From: Zygnema circumcarinatum | Lineage: Eukaryota; Streptophyta; Zygnematophyceae; Zygnematales; Zygnemataceae | Assembly: GCA_037447605.1 (NCBI GenBank) | Contig: CM074804.1 | Coordinates: 1,139,291 to 1,203,290 of the forward strand | DNA length: 64,000 nt | Direction: 5' to 3' | The notes under the pieces: generated by a model | What the model saw: the letters and a program-made list of their open reading frames with translations, nothing else | Databases searched by the model: none | Told to the model about the DNA's origin: nothing | Position numbers and translations under genes: made by a program | Shown here: in pieces, positions 47,972-59,632 of the stretch | Position numbering within the stretch: the stretch's first letter is position 1 | Layout of the letters: the number at the start of each line of letters is the position of its first letter

Positions 47972-50900
47972 ATGGATTCCCCTTCTGAATTTAGCGCTGG
48001 CAAAGAAGGGAAAGTGCGTTTAACGAAAAGACGGAGGGGCTCACGGAGGAGCTCTGCCTCCTCATCAAAGGACCTTTCAGGGACCGTCCTGCAGGCCGTG
48101 GCTGAAGGCAAGCCAGTCCTCACATAAATTGACCTCCTTCTTTGCTTTTAGGATTTCCAGTTCTATAGTTTCCATGTTTAGTTTTTCCTTTTGCTCCCCT
48201 TTGTTTTTTTTTTTTCCTTACTGTTGCTGTACCGTGTGTCAGTGCCACTTCTGCAGCCAAACGCACTCGACTGTGGTCGTGGAGTCCTATTTGTAGAGTG
48301 TCCGTTGCCAGAATTTCCTCCCGTTCCCCTTCTCCCGGCTAACCCTGATGTCAGCAGCAGGCTTGCTTATCAGCTCCAACATGCCTTCCAAATAAATAGG
48401 TTTCCCTTTTGGGATTCTCTCGTCAAACCGTGGCTTCATACCTGAAAATCCTGCACTGCATGTCTACGCATGTGCAGGCGTTTTTCCTGCCGGAGGTCCC
48501 ATCGGCGCAGAGAAGTATTGTTCCGCGATTGAGAGCCCACCCCCTCATCAAGTTCCTCTACCTAGTGTGAATATCATTCCTGAACGTTCTCGAGACTCGT
48601 ATCTGCAGAAGACTCTCTTTGGAGACCGAACGCCACCACCAAAAACTTGCACCTCTGAAAAATCTACACCTTCGATATCTTCAGCTTCACCTCCTGCGTG
48701 TTCAGATGCCCTTCCTTCAAGTGCGTGTCAAGTGCCGACTTTTCCGACTCCGACTTCAATTTTAGCATCTTCACATTCTCCTTCTTCGATCACAGAACCG
48801 GTAAAACCTCCTACTTATGAAAATGGTCGTCGGACTTCTCCGCCAACTGCTAAGCCCCAAGCACTTCTCAACGTTTCCCTTCTCAGTGCAGCTCTTAGTC
48901 GAAAAGAGTTTCAGTCTTCAAAGGAAGTCGGGGCGAATTCGCTCCCACCAACCAAGGTAGTCGATAAGCTGCCTATGTTAGATATATACTCTACTACTCA
49001 TAAAGGAAGCGTTCCTTCACAACCTTCCTTTAGGAAGGAACTGAATGTGCCGCAAGGGGTCATTTTTGAGCACCCTCTGCCACATAAGGAGGCAACTTTA
49101 CTTCTTCCATCTCCTCAGCCGGATCCCTCTTGTAATATTTTCTCCAAAAAGCAGCAGAAGCATCGGAATTTTGACAGGAAGTCGGATCCACATGTGCCAA
49201 TTTCCGTCAGCAGTCCTATTAACGTTATTTCCAACGCCCCTCCGACTAGTCCGGAAACCCCGCTACACGAGGCAGATTGTAAAATATCTTCTTTACCGAA
49301 GTCTTCTCCCAAATCGCTACCTCAATATGATGGCGTTCGGAAAGCCGATTCGGGACGAAAGTCTATTTTTCCTGACCATTTATCCGCCGCAGAAGTCAGT
49401 TCAGGGATTAAGGTATGTTTTTTTGTCCTTCAGGTGAATGTATAACACTTGGAAACGGCTCGTTCATGCCCTTACTCTTAAAGAGGGAGAGGAAGTAGTC
49501 GTAAAAAGTGTGACCAGAACTGACCCTTTTTGCTGCGCGACTGTTTTGTGTTGCAGAGTGGCCGACTTTTTCGTTCAAGTTTTCGAGTGAATGCGTATAA
49601 TCGATTTGAGGTACTGCATGAGAAGGGGCATGGGATTTTGGAGGTTGCGATGATGAGAATGTTGATATGTTGATGACAGACCTGGAGAATGTGCGCTTTA
49701 GGAAGTTGTTGCGCAAGATTCGCATTTTTTAGTGTTTGGGTTGCTCGCCTGAGTTAAATCCAGTTAAATCCTGTTCTTCTCATTTCCCCCTTTTTTTTTC
49801 TTCATCATTTCTGTGGTGGTTGGGGATTGGGCGTGCTCGTAGGCATACGTAACTTTGGAGGGCCTCGCCATCGATGTGCTGATATTTGGAAACACGGCTC
49901 AAAACAGAGCGGTAAGCATGTGCAGTAAGGGGTTTAGCGCACCATCATGTTCTTTCACTGCTTATGGATTTTGTGTCAGATTAAGGCGGTCTTTCTGTGA
50001 GTGTTCAGTTTTAATTGTTTTCTTCTCGATTTTGCCTCCGCGATTGGATGCAGATTGAGGGTGACATTGTCGCCATTGAAATTGATCCCCACCACGTGTG
50101 GCCCAAGGTGAAGGGTGCGAAGAAAGGGAAAGAATACAACGATCTCAATGGGGTTCAGTTAAAGAAATTTGAAAGACTCTCCTTGGAGGAAATGGAGCCG
50201 GAAACGGAGAATGCGAATGGTTTTGCTGCAGCTTCGGCAGGAGGTGAAGGAGAGCAGCAGCAGGAAGTGCAAGCAGGAGTTCACATCCCTAACTTATCCG
50301 AGTCGGAATGGGGGACTCCCTTCAATTCAGAACCCGACTCTTTCTCGGAGGGTAGCCCGCTTTTGTCTCGCTTTCATTGTAGTCAACAAAGCAAAGATGA
50401 ATCCAGATTACGAGGGGGGAAAGTAAGCAGCATTGGATTGAACGTTGGAAGGGAAGCGGAGAATGGGACAGAGGGGAGGGATGAAGTTGGTATTGGTAAC
50501 AAAGAAGAGGGGAAGAATGTGAAGGCCTCCATTGTAGAAGCCGTACTTAAAGATTCATCAAAGCGGCCGTCCGGAAGAGTGGTTGCCATATTGGAACCTT
50601 CGCAAAGACGGGAGACTTTAGTGGGATTCCTTGAACTGCAAGAACGGAAGAGGGATAAGAAAGTGAAGGAGGACAAGGAGAAGAAGAAGAAAAAGGGCAA
50701 GGAGGTGTCTGAGGGGGCAGGTAAGGGCATTCATGGCACTCCTTTGAAGAAAGTCGATGCAGATTCACCTTCCTTTACGCAGCTTTTTTAAGTAAAGAAG
50801 GACCTCCTTTTGTTGGCATCTTCAATTTTTTTGTTTCTTGTCATATCTTTCAAACCTTATTCCAACTCGCAACGCCATTCATGCAGGCGCTTTTTCGAAT

Positions 50901-53900
50901 TCCTCGGAAGAAGAATCCAGTCATATTTCGCAATTAAATTGGCCGTTCGATGGCTCTGTCTTATTTGTGCCTGTTGATCCTCGGTTTTCGAAAATGATAG
51001 TGCATGTGAACGGGCTCCCAGACAACATTAAGGCTCGGTTTATGGAGAATGATCCGTCGCTGGGAACGGAACTGATCGCAGCGAGAGTGGACACGTGGCG
51101 AACAACTAGCTACCTCCCACATGCTATTCTGAGGCAAAGTTTAGGGCAGGCTGGGGAGATTGAAACAGAGACAGCAGCAATTCTGTTTCAATACTCCATT
51201 CACACCTTAGAGTATCCACCTGCAGCTCTCGCATGCCTTCCACGGACTCCATGGAAAATACCTTCAGATGTAATTCGGCAGCGATGGGACCTTCGAGATC
51301 GGCTCATTTTCTCCATAGACCCACCGACAGCTCGAGACCTTGACGATGCTCTCTCCATCGAACTGCTGCCTGAGGGAAAATTCCGAGTGGGTGTTCACAT
51401 TGCTGATGTGTCATACTTTGTGAAGCAGGGGACTGCTCTGGATAAAGAAGCGCGTAGGCGTTCAACAAGTGTCTATCTCATACAGCGAGTGCTGCCAATG
51501 CTTCCCTCTCTGTTGTGTGAGAAGCTCTGCAGCTTGAATCCAGGTGCAGATAGGCTCGCATTCTCTGTGGTTTGGGATATGAATTCGGAGGGGGAGGTGA
51601 CAAGTCAGTGGGTCGGAAAGACGGTGATTCGGTCCGCATGTAAGCTGTCTTATGGTCACGCGCAAGAAATGATTGAAGGCAGGTTTCCTCTGGGAGAGGA
51701 GAAAGACGGAAAGGACGAGGGAGGGAGAGGGACTGGCAAAGGGCGTAAGCTTGGGAGACCTACATTGCATGGGGCATTCACGTGGGCTGATGTCAATGAT
51801 ACTGTTTTGGCGTTGAATAGTATTGCAAGAAAGTTGAGAGCTCGAAGGTACGCGAATGGGGCGGTGAAACTGGACAATTGTAAGCTGCTTTTCACATTAG
51901 ATGCAGATGGGAATCCGGTGGAAGTGGGCCATTACAAGGGTAAGGAGGCAAATAACTTGGTGGAGGAGTTCATGCTTTTAGCGAACATGTCAGTCGCAAG
52001 AGCGATTTCTGCCGCATTTCCAAACGCTGCTCTTTTGCGTCGCCACCCAGAACCGAACGCGAGGAAGCTTAGTGAGCTTGAAGCTTGGCTTAAAAAGCAA
52101 AGCTTCGAATTCGATGCTCGTTCTTCCGGATCGATTCAGGAAAGCTTGTTGGCTCTGCAGGATAAAACTAGTCATGATTCGGCGTTGTTTGAGATTCTTC
52201 TACTTGCAACAATAAAGCCGATGCAGTTGGCTAAGTATTTCTCCACAGGGGAGCTTCCAGGAGCAGTGGACGAATGGGGGCACTACGCCCTTGCCACTCC
52301 CTTCTACACTCATTTCACTTCCCCTATTCGGAGATATCCTGATCTTGTTGTACATAGAACTTTGGCAGCGGTTCTGCACGCAGAGGAACTTCTGCATGCG
52401 AATAAAGTAAAAGTGATACAAATCACTGACGGTGGGGCTGTTCCGTTTCCGTTAAACGGAACTAGTTCTTCCATCTCTATACAGAGTGTCCCTGTGGGTT
52501 ATTTAGGGCCGACAGGGACGCTGCAGGAGGTGATGAATGGGAAGTCGCAGAAAGGAAGGCATAAGCAGAAGGGACTTAAGAAAAAAGATCATTTGGGTAT
52601 TTCAGACACAGGGGAGAACATGCGTAGTATTGAAGGGAGTAGCCGTTACTTTACAGGGCCAGAAGTGAATGTTTGTGAAGAGATGCCGGAAGAGGTGAAG
52701 AAAGCAGCAGCCGTGGCTGCAAAGGCGTACTCTCTTTTTGAGTCGGACGAACTTGCAGAAGTGGCGAAGTATTGCAACGAGCGGAAACTGGCGAGTAAGA
52801 GCGTGCAGGAAGCCTGCGATAAGATTTATCTCTGCGTTCTGCTCAAGCGCTGTAAGGTGAGCTCAAAAAAAAAAAAAAGGGAGTAAAAAAACAACAAAGA
52901 AAAACAAAAAACTTACAAAAGAAGTTTCTAGTTGTTGGTGGGTTCTTTTTCTCCTCGGCGGCTTTTCTAGCACAGATTACAGATCGTTTACTCTCTCGGA
53001 ATGAAGGCGTGCTGCAGTTTCGCTCCGTTGATCCTTTGAGAACAGTGCAGCATGGCTGCTTTCAACAGTCACGGAGACGCAGCATAGAAAAGCAAGCATG
53101 CAGTTGTAGAATGGAAGCGCCTTTTGGAACGTTGTTCTTCTGATGATTGAGAGAAGAGAAAAAAGAGAGAGAGAGCGAGAGAAAGAGAGAGAGAGCGAGA
53201 GAGAGAGAGAGACTTGTGGGGGAGGAGGGGCTCCACAAAGCGTTTATTTATATATGGCTGCCACTCGTGCAGGGCATGTTTTCGGATGCGCGGGTGATGG
53301 GACTCGGACCCCAATTTATGACTGTGTATGTTCGGAGATTTGGGGTGAGCGACATTTCCCATTTTCCCCTCTTTCCTCTCTCTCTCTTCCTTTCTCCCTC
53401 CTCTCCTCCCCCCCCCCCCCCTTTCTCTCTCTATCTCTCTCGCTTATCCATTTTCGGTCTATATTGTAATCATATGGACATGGAACTGCTTTCTTTCTCT
53501 AACCGTTGTTTTTTTGTTCGTTTTTTTGTTTTTTTTCAGTTGGAGCGCTGCATATTTTACGCGGACATGAAGGGAGTTCAAGCCGAATGGTTTGAAACTA
53601 CCGGAACTTTAGTCCTTGATCTCATTCCCGACTCAAAGAACGATCAAGTCAAGTCAAAAAAGCGCAGCAACAGGTCAAAGAAACAAACCACTCGAGGAGG
53701 GGGTGTCGAGTTCGCAGATGTCTTCAACAGATCAGAGGAAGCTTCCGAGGAGCTTCTGGCACTCCAAATGGCGTCCATGTGGCCTGATGAGGAGGGTTCA
53801 GAGCCGGATGATGACGGGCTCGAGGGGGAGGAGGGTTCAGGGCCTGCTGAAGGGGGGTTTTCGGGGGATATGGGGAGAGAGACCGTTGTGGAGCCTGCTG

Positions 53901-54070
53901 TTCTTCCGTTAACGCTGCAGATGTTCTCTCAGGTGCCAGTATTGGTCTATACGGTTGGGGGTGGAAATAAGCCTATGGATGTGGCTGTGAAGCTTCACCT
54001 TGCGTCCTACACCGCCTTCTTGAAGGAGGAGGAGGAGGGGGCGGGCAGTTTCACGCTGTACGGAGGGTGA
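47972..54070 (+). CDS. DIS3L2: DIS3L2/SOV-type 3'-5' exoribonuclease (RNase II family)
   Basis: Eight exons: 47972..48107, 48478..49412, 49557..49610, 49843..49911, 50054..50720, 50887..52856, 53273..53344, 53540..54070; 1477 residues in frame. Cytoplasmic decay of mRNA and non-coding RNA. Order: a long Pro/Ser-rich N-terminus (exons 1-2, about 355 residues), cold-shock/OB block RLFRSSFRVNAYNRFEAYV...VLIFGNTAQNRAIEGDIVAI across exons 3-5, a charged linker (about 200 residues), then the RNB domain: SIDPPTARDLDDAL with the catalytic Asp cluster, VGVHIADVSYFV, LPMLPSLLCEKLCSL, YGHAQEMIEGRF, HFTSPIRRYPDLVVHR. Exon 7 gives ARVMGLGPQFMTVYV and exon 8 the S1-like C-terminus. No PIN domain, as expected for DIS3L2/SOV. 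The exon 1 donor appears to be GC (GAAG|GCAAGC). Family members are usually about 900-1050 residues; the excess is in low-complexity regions. Confidence 0.9.
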
Positions 54071-54711
54071 TCTGTGGGGTTTCGCAAAGAGCAATGTCCT
54101 CTGTGTGTAAGGAAAGGAGGGTTTTCCGTTGTATGGGAGGACTTCGCTTAATGGAAAAGCCACGTGTTTCCATGTGTCTGTCCGGTTCTTGTTGCGACAG
54201 TCGCTCTGTAGCTGTGCATGGGTTGTTGATGAGGTCGAGATGAAAGGATCGAAAGACGGACGTAACATATTCATCGAGTGCGGAAAAGCTTAAACCTTAC
54301 GCCATGATGTGCAATGATGAACAGCAAGAATTTGACATCCTTTACCCTTAAAACCCTTCAGGGCTCTAAGCCTACACTATGTGTAGCACATTGCGTATAA
54401 TAATCAGAGGGGCTGAACCAAGCATCACATCGAGTCACGCGGTCTCATCTAGGCCGACTAAATCATCTCGCCTTTATGCAGATGGTCAAAGTTTTGTCGG
54501 ATTCAAACCCTAATCTTGCAATGGCATACTCTGCGGTATTCCATCATAAAGTAACAAAGAGACTAATAGCCCGCTGCTCTAATGAATATCTGACGCCTAT
54601 TTCTGCCCCAATGCCCCCTCCTCCTCCCTCCCTCCATCCCTCCCCCAAGCACCAACCACCCCTAAAATGATTCTGAATTCCTAAAAGCCCAAATGAAAAA
54701 AGATTGGAAGC

Positions 54712-55032
54712 TCAAAGCAACTGCACTCCTGCATCCCTAATGCCATCCAAAAGCGCCTTCAGCTTGCCATGGTACCTCTGCCCCTCCTTCAATTCGTGCA
54801 CTATGGCGTGGATGTCCTGCGCTTGGAGCCGCAACGCTATGGCTCGACCCACGCATGCCGCCGCTTCTTTATCGCTCGTGCTTCGCAAATTCGCCCTCAT
54901 CTCCTTCTCGGAGCTCGCAGCAGCAGCAATGGTCTGAGCAGTGGGGAGATGCACCGCCTGGGCATACACATACTTGCAGGACATGAATACCTTCAGCGCC
55001 AGAGGTTTCGCATACAATAAGCTTCGCCCCAT
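54712..55032 (-). CDS. Mitochondrial-type ribosomal protein uL18
   Basis: Single-exon gene for 106 residues. uL18 binds 5S rRNA in the large subunit's central protuberance. Visible family blocks: ALKVFMSCKYVYAQAVHLPT near the start, AAAASSEKEMRANL, AAACVGRAIALRLQAQDI and the C-terminal signature QRYHGKLKALLDGIRDAGVQ. It lacks the long extension of cytosolic L5/uL18 and, lacking an obvious cleavable presequence, resembles the short plant uL18m rather than a plastid form. It is transcribed away from the TTC1-like gene across a 736-bp shared intergenic region. Confidence 0.88.
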   Translation of the reverse strand: MGRSLLYAKPLALKVFMSCKYVYAQAVHLPTAQTIAAAASSEKEMRANLRSTSDKEAAACVGRAIALRLQAQDIHAIVHELKEGQRYHGKLKALLDGIRDAGVQLL

Positions 55033-55572
55033 TGGGAAAGAAGCCGCCGCGAACTATTGAAGTGTCGGCGGCGCCTCAAAAGGCTAAAGGTGGTGAGAAG
55101 GAAGGAACCTAAAACTGTGAATTATTGATTGTGACCAAGGAGCCCTAAATTATATGCAGGGAAGCGGAGGAGGTGGTCCGGGGATGGCAGTGAAGGATAG
55201 TGCGGCAGTTCAATTAGCAGAGTGATATCAATGCTTAAATGACGTGAATGCAGCGAAGCTCTCAACCTGTAGCAGGAGCAATTGTATGAATCAGCCGGAA
55301 AGGCAATTCCTTCTCAATTTGAGAGAACTAGCCCTCGAATCTCGACCTGCTATCCGGCTTATTATAGCGGGCGATTTTAGCCTCGCAATGTCCGAAACTG
55401 AAACATTCTTAGTCTCCGATACAAATCAATCGCAACCTCAACAATGTAACCCTAAAAAAGTAACCCTAAATCGTAACCCGAGTCTCGCCAGCTCCCTCTC
55501 GAACTCTGCCTCTGACTTCAGCTAAGTAAAACACTGCGCCGTCACGGTTTTAATATCGTCCTTCGTCCAGGA

Positions 55573-55626
55573 CCAATCATGGATTGCCACGTGTACATTA
55601 GTTCTTACGTGGCAAGCCGTGATTGG
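55573..55626. promoter_or_regulatory. Inverted repeat CCAATCA...CCACGT / ACGTGG...TGATTGG
   Basis: Two 20-bp arms (55573..55592 and 55607..55626) match in inverted orientation at 18 of 20 positions around a 14-bp spacer. Each arm combines a CCAAT box with a CCACGT (G-box-like) core. It lies between the divergent uL18m (-) and TTC1-like (+) genes, so it could drive both. Confidence 0.7.
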
Positions 55627-55768
55627 CTCATCAACTGAATGAAAAAATTTACCCGCCTCATGCGGCCATACATCCATGGATGACCCCGCGAGGTCATGAA
55701 ATTTTCGCAGCGATTCTAAAAAGGTAAAAAGAGTTTCATCCGATTAGGGTTTCTGCTACACTGCAGCC

Positions 55769-56759
55769 ATGGTGGAAATCAGCGAATGTGAAGAGGACAC
55801 GCGTCCCGCTCCTCCCTCCCGCATGGCAGAGAAGCCGTCACAGTCGACCGAAAAGCAGGCAACGGAACTGAAACAGGAGAGGGAACAGCGTTCTGGGGAA
55901 CGGAGCGATGGGGTCAGTGCAGGAATTAGAGAAGAGGACGGCGATGATGATAATGTCGATAATAGGAGTGGGGTCGAGGCAGTGTGTGGGAACAGCAACA
56001 CGGAGGAGGAGGGCGATGAGGGGGAGCGGAGAGTGGGAGAGAGGGAGGGAGACGGGTGGGAGACAGCAAGTGAGGGAGATGAGTCTCCGTCGAATGGAGG
56101 GGAGGAGCTTTTCGAAGATGCATTGAGCGAAGAGGATCTTCGGAAGGTGCGATGCGGACATTTTCTTATGAAATTTTAGGCATTTTCACGATATTTTTAA
56201 AGTCCAAGTGTTTTTTAGGCTAGGATTGGGAGTATTTGAATTGGCTTTCGGTGGCTGAGGCCTTTTTGAGGTTTTGTTTTGTTTTTTAGGGTTTAACGGA
56301 TCTACAAACGTTTAGGGTTTTTGAGGCGCTGTCTGCTTGTCGTCGATATATGAAGCGATGAATTGCTGTAGAATTTTGCATGCTGGGGAATGGTGCACTT
56401 TATATGATGACCTAAATTCACAGGTCTTGTTTTCGATAGCCAACCAGCAATGTTTGCATCTCACCACTAGTTACCAATACTTCGGATTCATGCAGTCAGA
56501 AGTACTTTCTTCTCATGTTCCGGTCCCGATACCTAGAACTGTATCCCCGCCCTCGTCCTCGTATGTGTCGTCACAGTCAGTTTTGCGCTTTTGAAAGGAA
56601 AATATTGGAGACGTCGCAACTCGAACTTCCTTTCTATTATTCATCTCGATTGTGCATGCAACAAACTGCATGAGTGACCCAACAACATAAGCGCATGTGA
56701 ATACCGCCATCACCTCTTCGAGCATGAATGTTAGCATGACATGCTTCCCCTAGAGGCCG

Positions 56760-56792
<33 letters not shown>

Positions 56793-57067
56793 CATTGTTG
56801 TTGAGGAGAGGGCGGTTGGGGGCCGGAGCGAGTGAGCGCAGAGGGCGATCGCGCAGGCGGAGGAGTGTCGGCGCGAGGGCAACGCGCTGTACGGACGGGG
56901 GGCCTTGGGGCCCGCGCTGGAGCAGTACGGCCGCGCGCTGCGCCTCCTCCCTGACCACGCCGAGGCCGCCGAGGCGCGCGCGGCCTGCCATGCGAACAGC
57001 GCCATCTGTCATCTGCAATTGGTGAGCGCGCTCTCCCTCCCTCCCTCCCTCCCTCCCNNNNNNNNNN

Positions 57068-57103
<36 letters not shown>

Positions 57104-58160
57104 TTCTCCCTCCCTCGCTCCCTCGCTTGGCTCCCCCTCTCTCCCTCTTCTATGTCACCTCCCACTCTCTTTCTTTTTTCCACATCTCTCTCTCTCTCTC
57201 TCTCCCTCTCTCCCCTTTCCTTCCCACTGCTGGCCAACCGAGTACAATCAACTCATTCTCACCCTTCCTCTCCAAAAACTTCCGTCCCCGACGGAGGCAG
57301 TCAGCCACAACTGAACCAATACTCTTCAAAAGCAAATCACTTGAGCCTTGTGCCATGGTCCTTTGTTGACCGAGGAGCTTCCTGCATGGAACGCCGTTAG
57401 GGTTTCTTGGGCATTAACTGAGAGACCATGAAGATGCGTTGCTGCAGGATGAACTTGAAGCTGCCGTGAAGGCGAGCTCTGCAGCGTTGGACCTTAAACC
57501 TGACTATGTCAAGGCGCTGCTGCGACGCGCTCAGGCGCAGGAACGGCTCGACCGCCATGAAGAAGCTCTCGCAGGTAGGGTCACTCTCGAAGGTTCTGTA
57601 GATGTAGAAGTTCAGAGCCTCATGTTTTTTAGAAAGTTAGGAGTAACTACTTTCGTGCTTGCGCTTTTTGTACTTTTTTCTGTGCAGATCTGAAGAAGGT
57701 GGTTGAGTTGGACCCCAAAGATAAGGCGGCAATTGCGTCGGTGAGGAGGTTGGAGCCGATAGTGATGGAGAAGAGGGAGAAGATGAAGGACGAGATGTTG
57801 GGTGAGTGGGGAGCCCTTCTTACATCACTCAAAAGTTTTTGGACTATCATCATCACACGTGTTTAAATTCTTCCCGACATACTCACTGCAGATTTGTAGG
57901 ACGTAAACATTCTGGATGCTTCTTAGACCCCAAGCATTCTAATTGCCAGATTCACCGCTGGATGACCTCGTTTTCAATGGTCCAAGGTGATCCTTAGCTT
58001 TGCTCCTCCGAGTTCTGATGTTGAAGTTTTGTGTCGGTCCCCAGGGAAGCTGAAAGAGCTCGGAAATTCGATCCTGGGCAACTTCGGCATGAGCGTGGAC
58101 AACTTCAAGGCCGTACAGGACCCCGCCACGGGGTCCTACTCCATCAGCTTCCAGAACTGA
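55769..58160 (+). CDS. TTC1: TTC1-like tetratricopeptide co-chaperone
   Basis: Five exons: 55769..56146, 56842..57021, 57448..57574, 57688..57801, 58045..58160; 304 residues in frame. TTC1 proteins bind HSP70/HSP90 C-termini through three TPRs. The first 126 residues are acidic and disordered, ending SEEDLRK. TPR1: [23 protein letters not shown]2 includes ARAACHANSAICHLQL; TPR3: LDLKPDYVKALLRRAQAQER and LDRHEEALADLKKVVELDP. The C-terminus GNSILGNFGMSVDNFKAVQD with GSYSISFQN is the conserved family tail and makes the call firm. Exon 2 is unusually GC-rich compared with the rest. Intron 1 has a GTT repeat (56761..56802) and intron 2 holds an N gap and CT arrays. Confidence 0.92.
57058..57067. 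other. Assembly gap (10 N)
   Basis: Ten N between CCCT and CT repeats in intron 2 of the TTC1-like gene. Confidence 0.99.
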
Positions 58161-58679
58161 CCAACCCTCCAGGGAGGCGAGGCGAGGCCCATTAGGGCGA
58201 GCAGATGGAAGGTGTTCACATGTCAAGTGTAGATAGGGCTGGGGGGGCTGCTGTGAGGCATGAACGGGAACTTGGGACCAATGTTGGGCATGTTATACAT
58301 GTGGGTTATCGGGGCTCTAGCAAGGTTGTGCATGCGAGGGCTTCAGGGGCCTTTCTGCAATGCCGCATTGTTAAGGTTTAGGTTTTAACCTAGGCCTACG
58401 ATTTGCCTCTGAACATTGTTCTTTCAACTCATGCACTGGGCCAACAACAGCAAGCAGACAGAAAGCCCCAAATCTGTATTGGTCTGCACAGTACGCAGTT
58501 GCAGTTTGTCGTTCTTTCTCCGTTACAGGAATAACTGTCACCCAACCGCCAATAACGGCTCCCGCCCGCGAAACCGCCAGTCAACAAGTTTCCGTTTTTC
58601 ACAAAACGACAAAATCTGCCACCCCTCAAAATTATTCACAATCATAATCCCAATTTCCGGCTGTTCAATTTCGTAGTTG

Positions 58680-59514
58680 TCCGTACAACCAGATGTACAG
58701 TACAGTACACCTGGCTTCGTACAATCACTAATCCGTGCCGTTCGTACAGGTGCTCGCCGTAAAACCACAGAAATCCTCGCTTTCCGGAAAACAATCCCTT
58801 CAGGATTCTGCCCGTAACCCAAAAACGTTTCACCTGCCCGACCTACTCAAATATTGTCTGACGTGGCGCCCATCCATTGGCTTTAGTCAAGATGTGTCCA
58901 TTTTCCACCTAAATAAAGGACTATTTCTGACCGCAAATTCGTCTCCATCCTTACCCGCCACCCGCCGCCGCCCCTCCGCCGTCACACGCTTCCTTTGACC
59001 GCCGCGCCGCCACGCCAGCTCGGGCCCAAACCGCCGCTTTGGGACCACTTAGGGCCCATCGGCTGACGCGGCGCGCGGCGCTGGCGCGGTCCCAGGGTGT
59101 CACCGTGGCAGGCCCTGACGTGGCGCCCGATTCTTTCCTTGTCGCGACGCGAGCCTTATCCGCAGGCCGCGCCCCGAACGACGTTATCCACATCAGATTT
59201 TATTCGGCCTGACTCAGCGCCACGCGAAGCCGCCCCACTGGTCCCTCTGTCGCACGTGCCGCCTCTCTGGGCCAATCAGCGCGTCCGACTCCGACCGGTC
59301 CGCCAATGAGAAGCCGTCGTTGCGCGTGCGCTGGCACGGAATCTTTTCTGCTGCCTTTCCTTTTCCGAGAATCCGCGGCGTGGCGGCCCCGGCGGGCGCC
59401 ACGTGCCCCGGCCTCCCGCCTTGTCGGAGGGTCCCCCCCGGCCCTTTGGGGCCTATAAACGGCGGCGCCGGCCAACTACATTAAGACCGTCCGCACGCTT
59501 CAACTTTTAGGGTT

Positions 59515-59588
<74 letters not shown>

Positions 59589-59632
59589 ACATTTCATCAG
59601 ACGTAAGTGGAGCAGCTTGAGAAGGCGCAGCC
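58680..59632 (+). promoter_or_regulatory. Promoter and CT-rich leader of the RCxWPR-repeat gene
   Basis: Contains GTACAG/CGTAC words at 58680..58752, DACGTGGCGCC words at about 58860 and 59117, a CCACGTG near 59399, CCAAT words near 59271 and 59304, and a clear TATAAA at 59454..59459, about 175 bp before the ATG. A CT dinucleotide run at 59517..59588 lies between TATA and ATG, probably in the 5' leader. A well-defined core promoter suggests real, possibly strong, expression. Confidence 0.65.
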
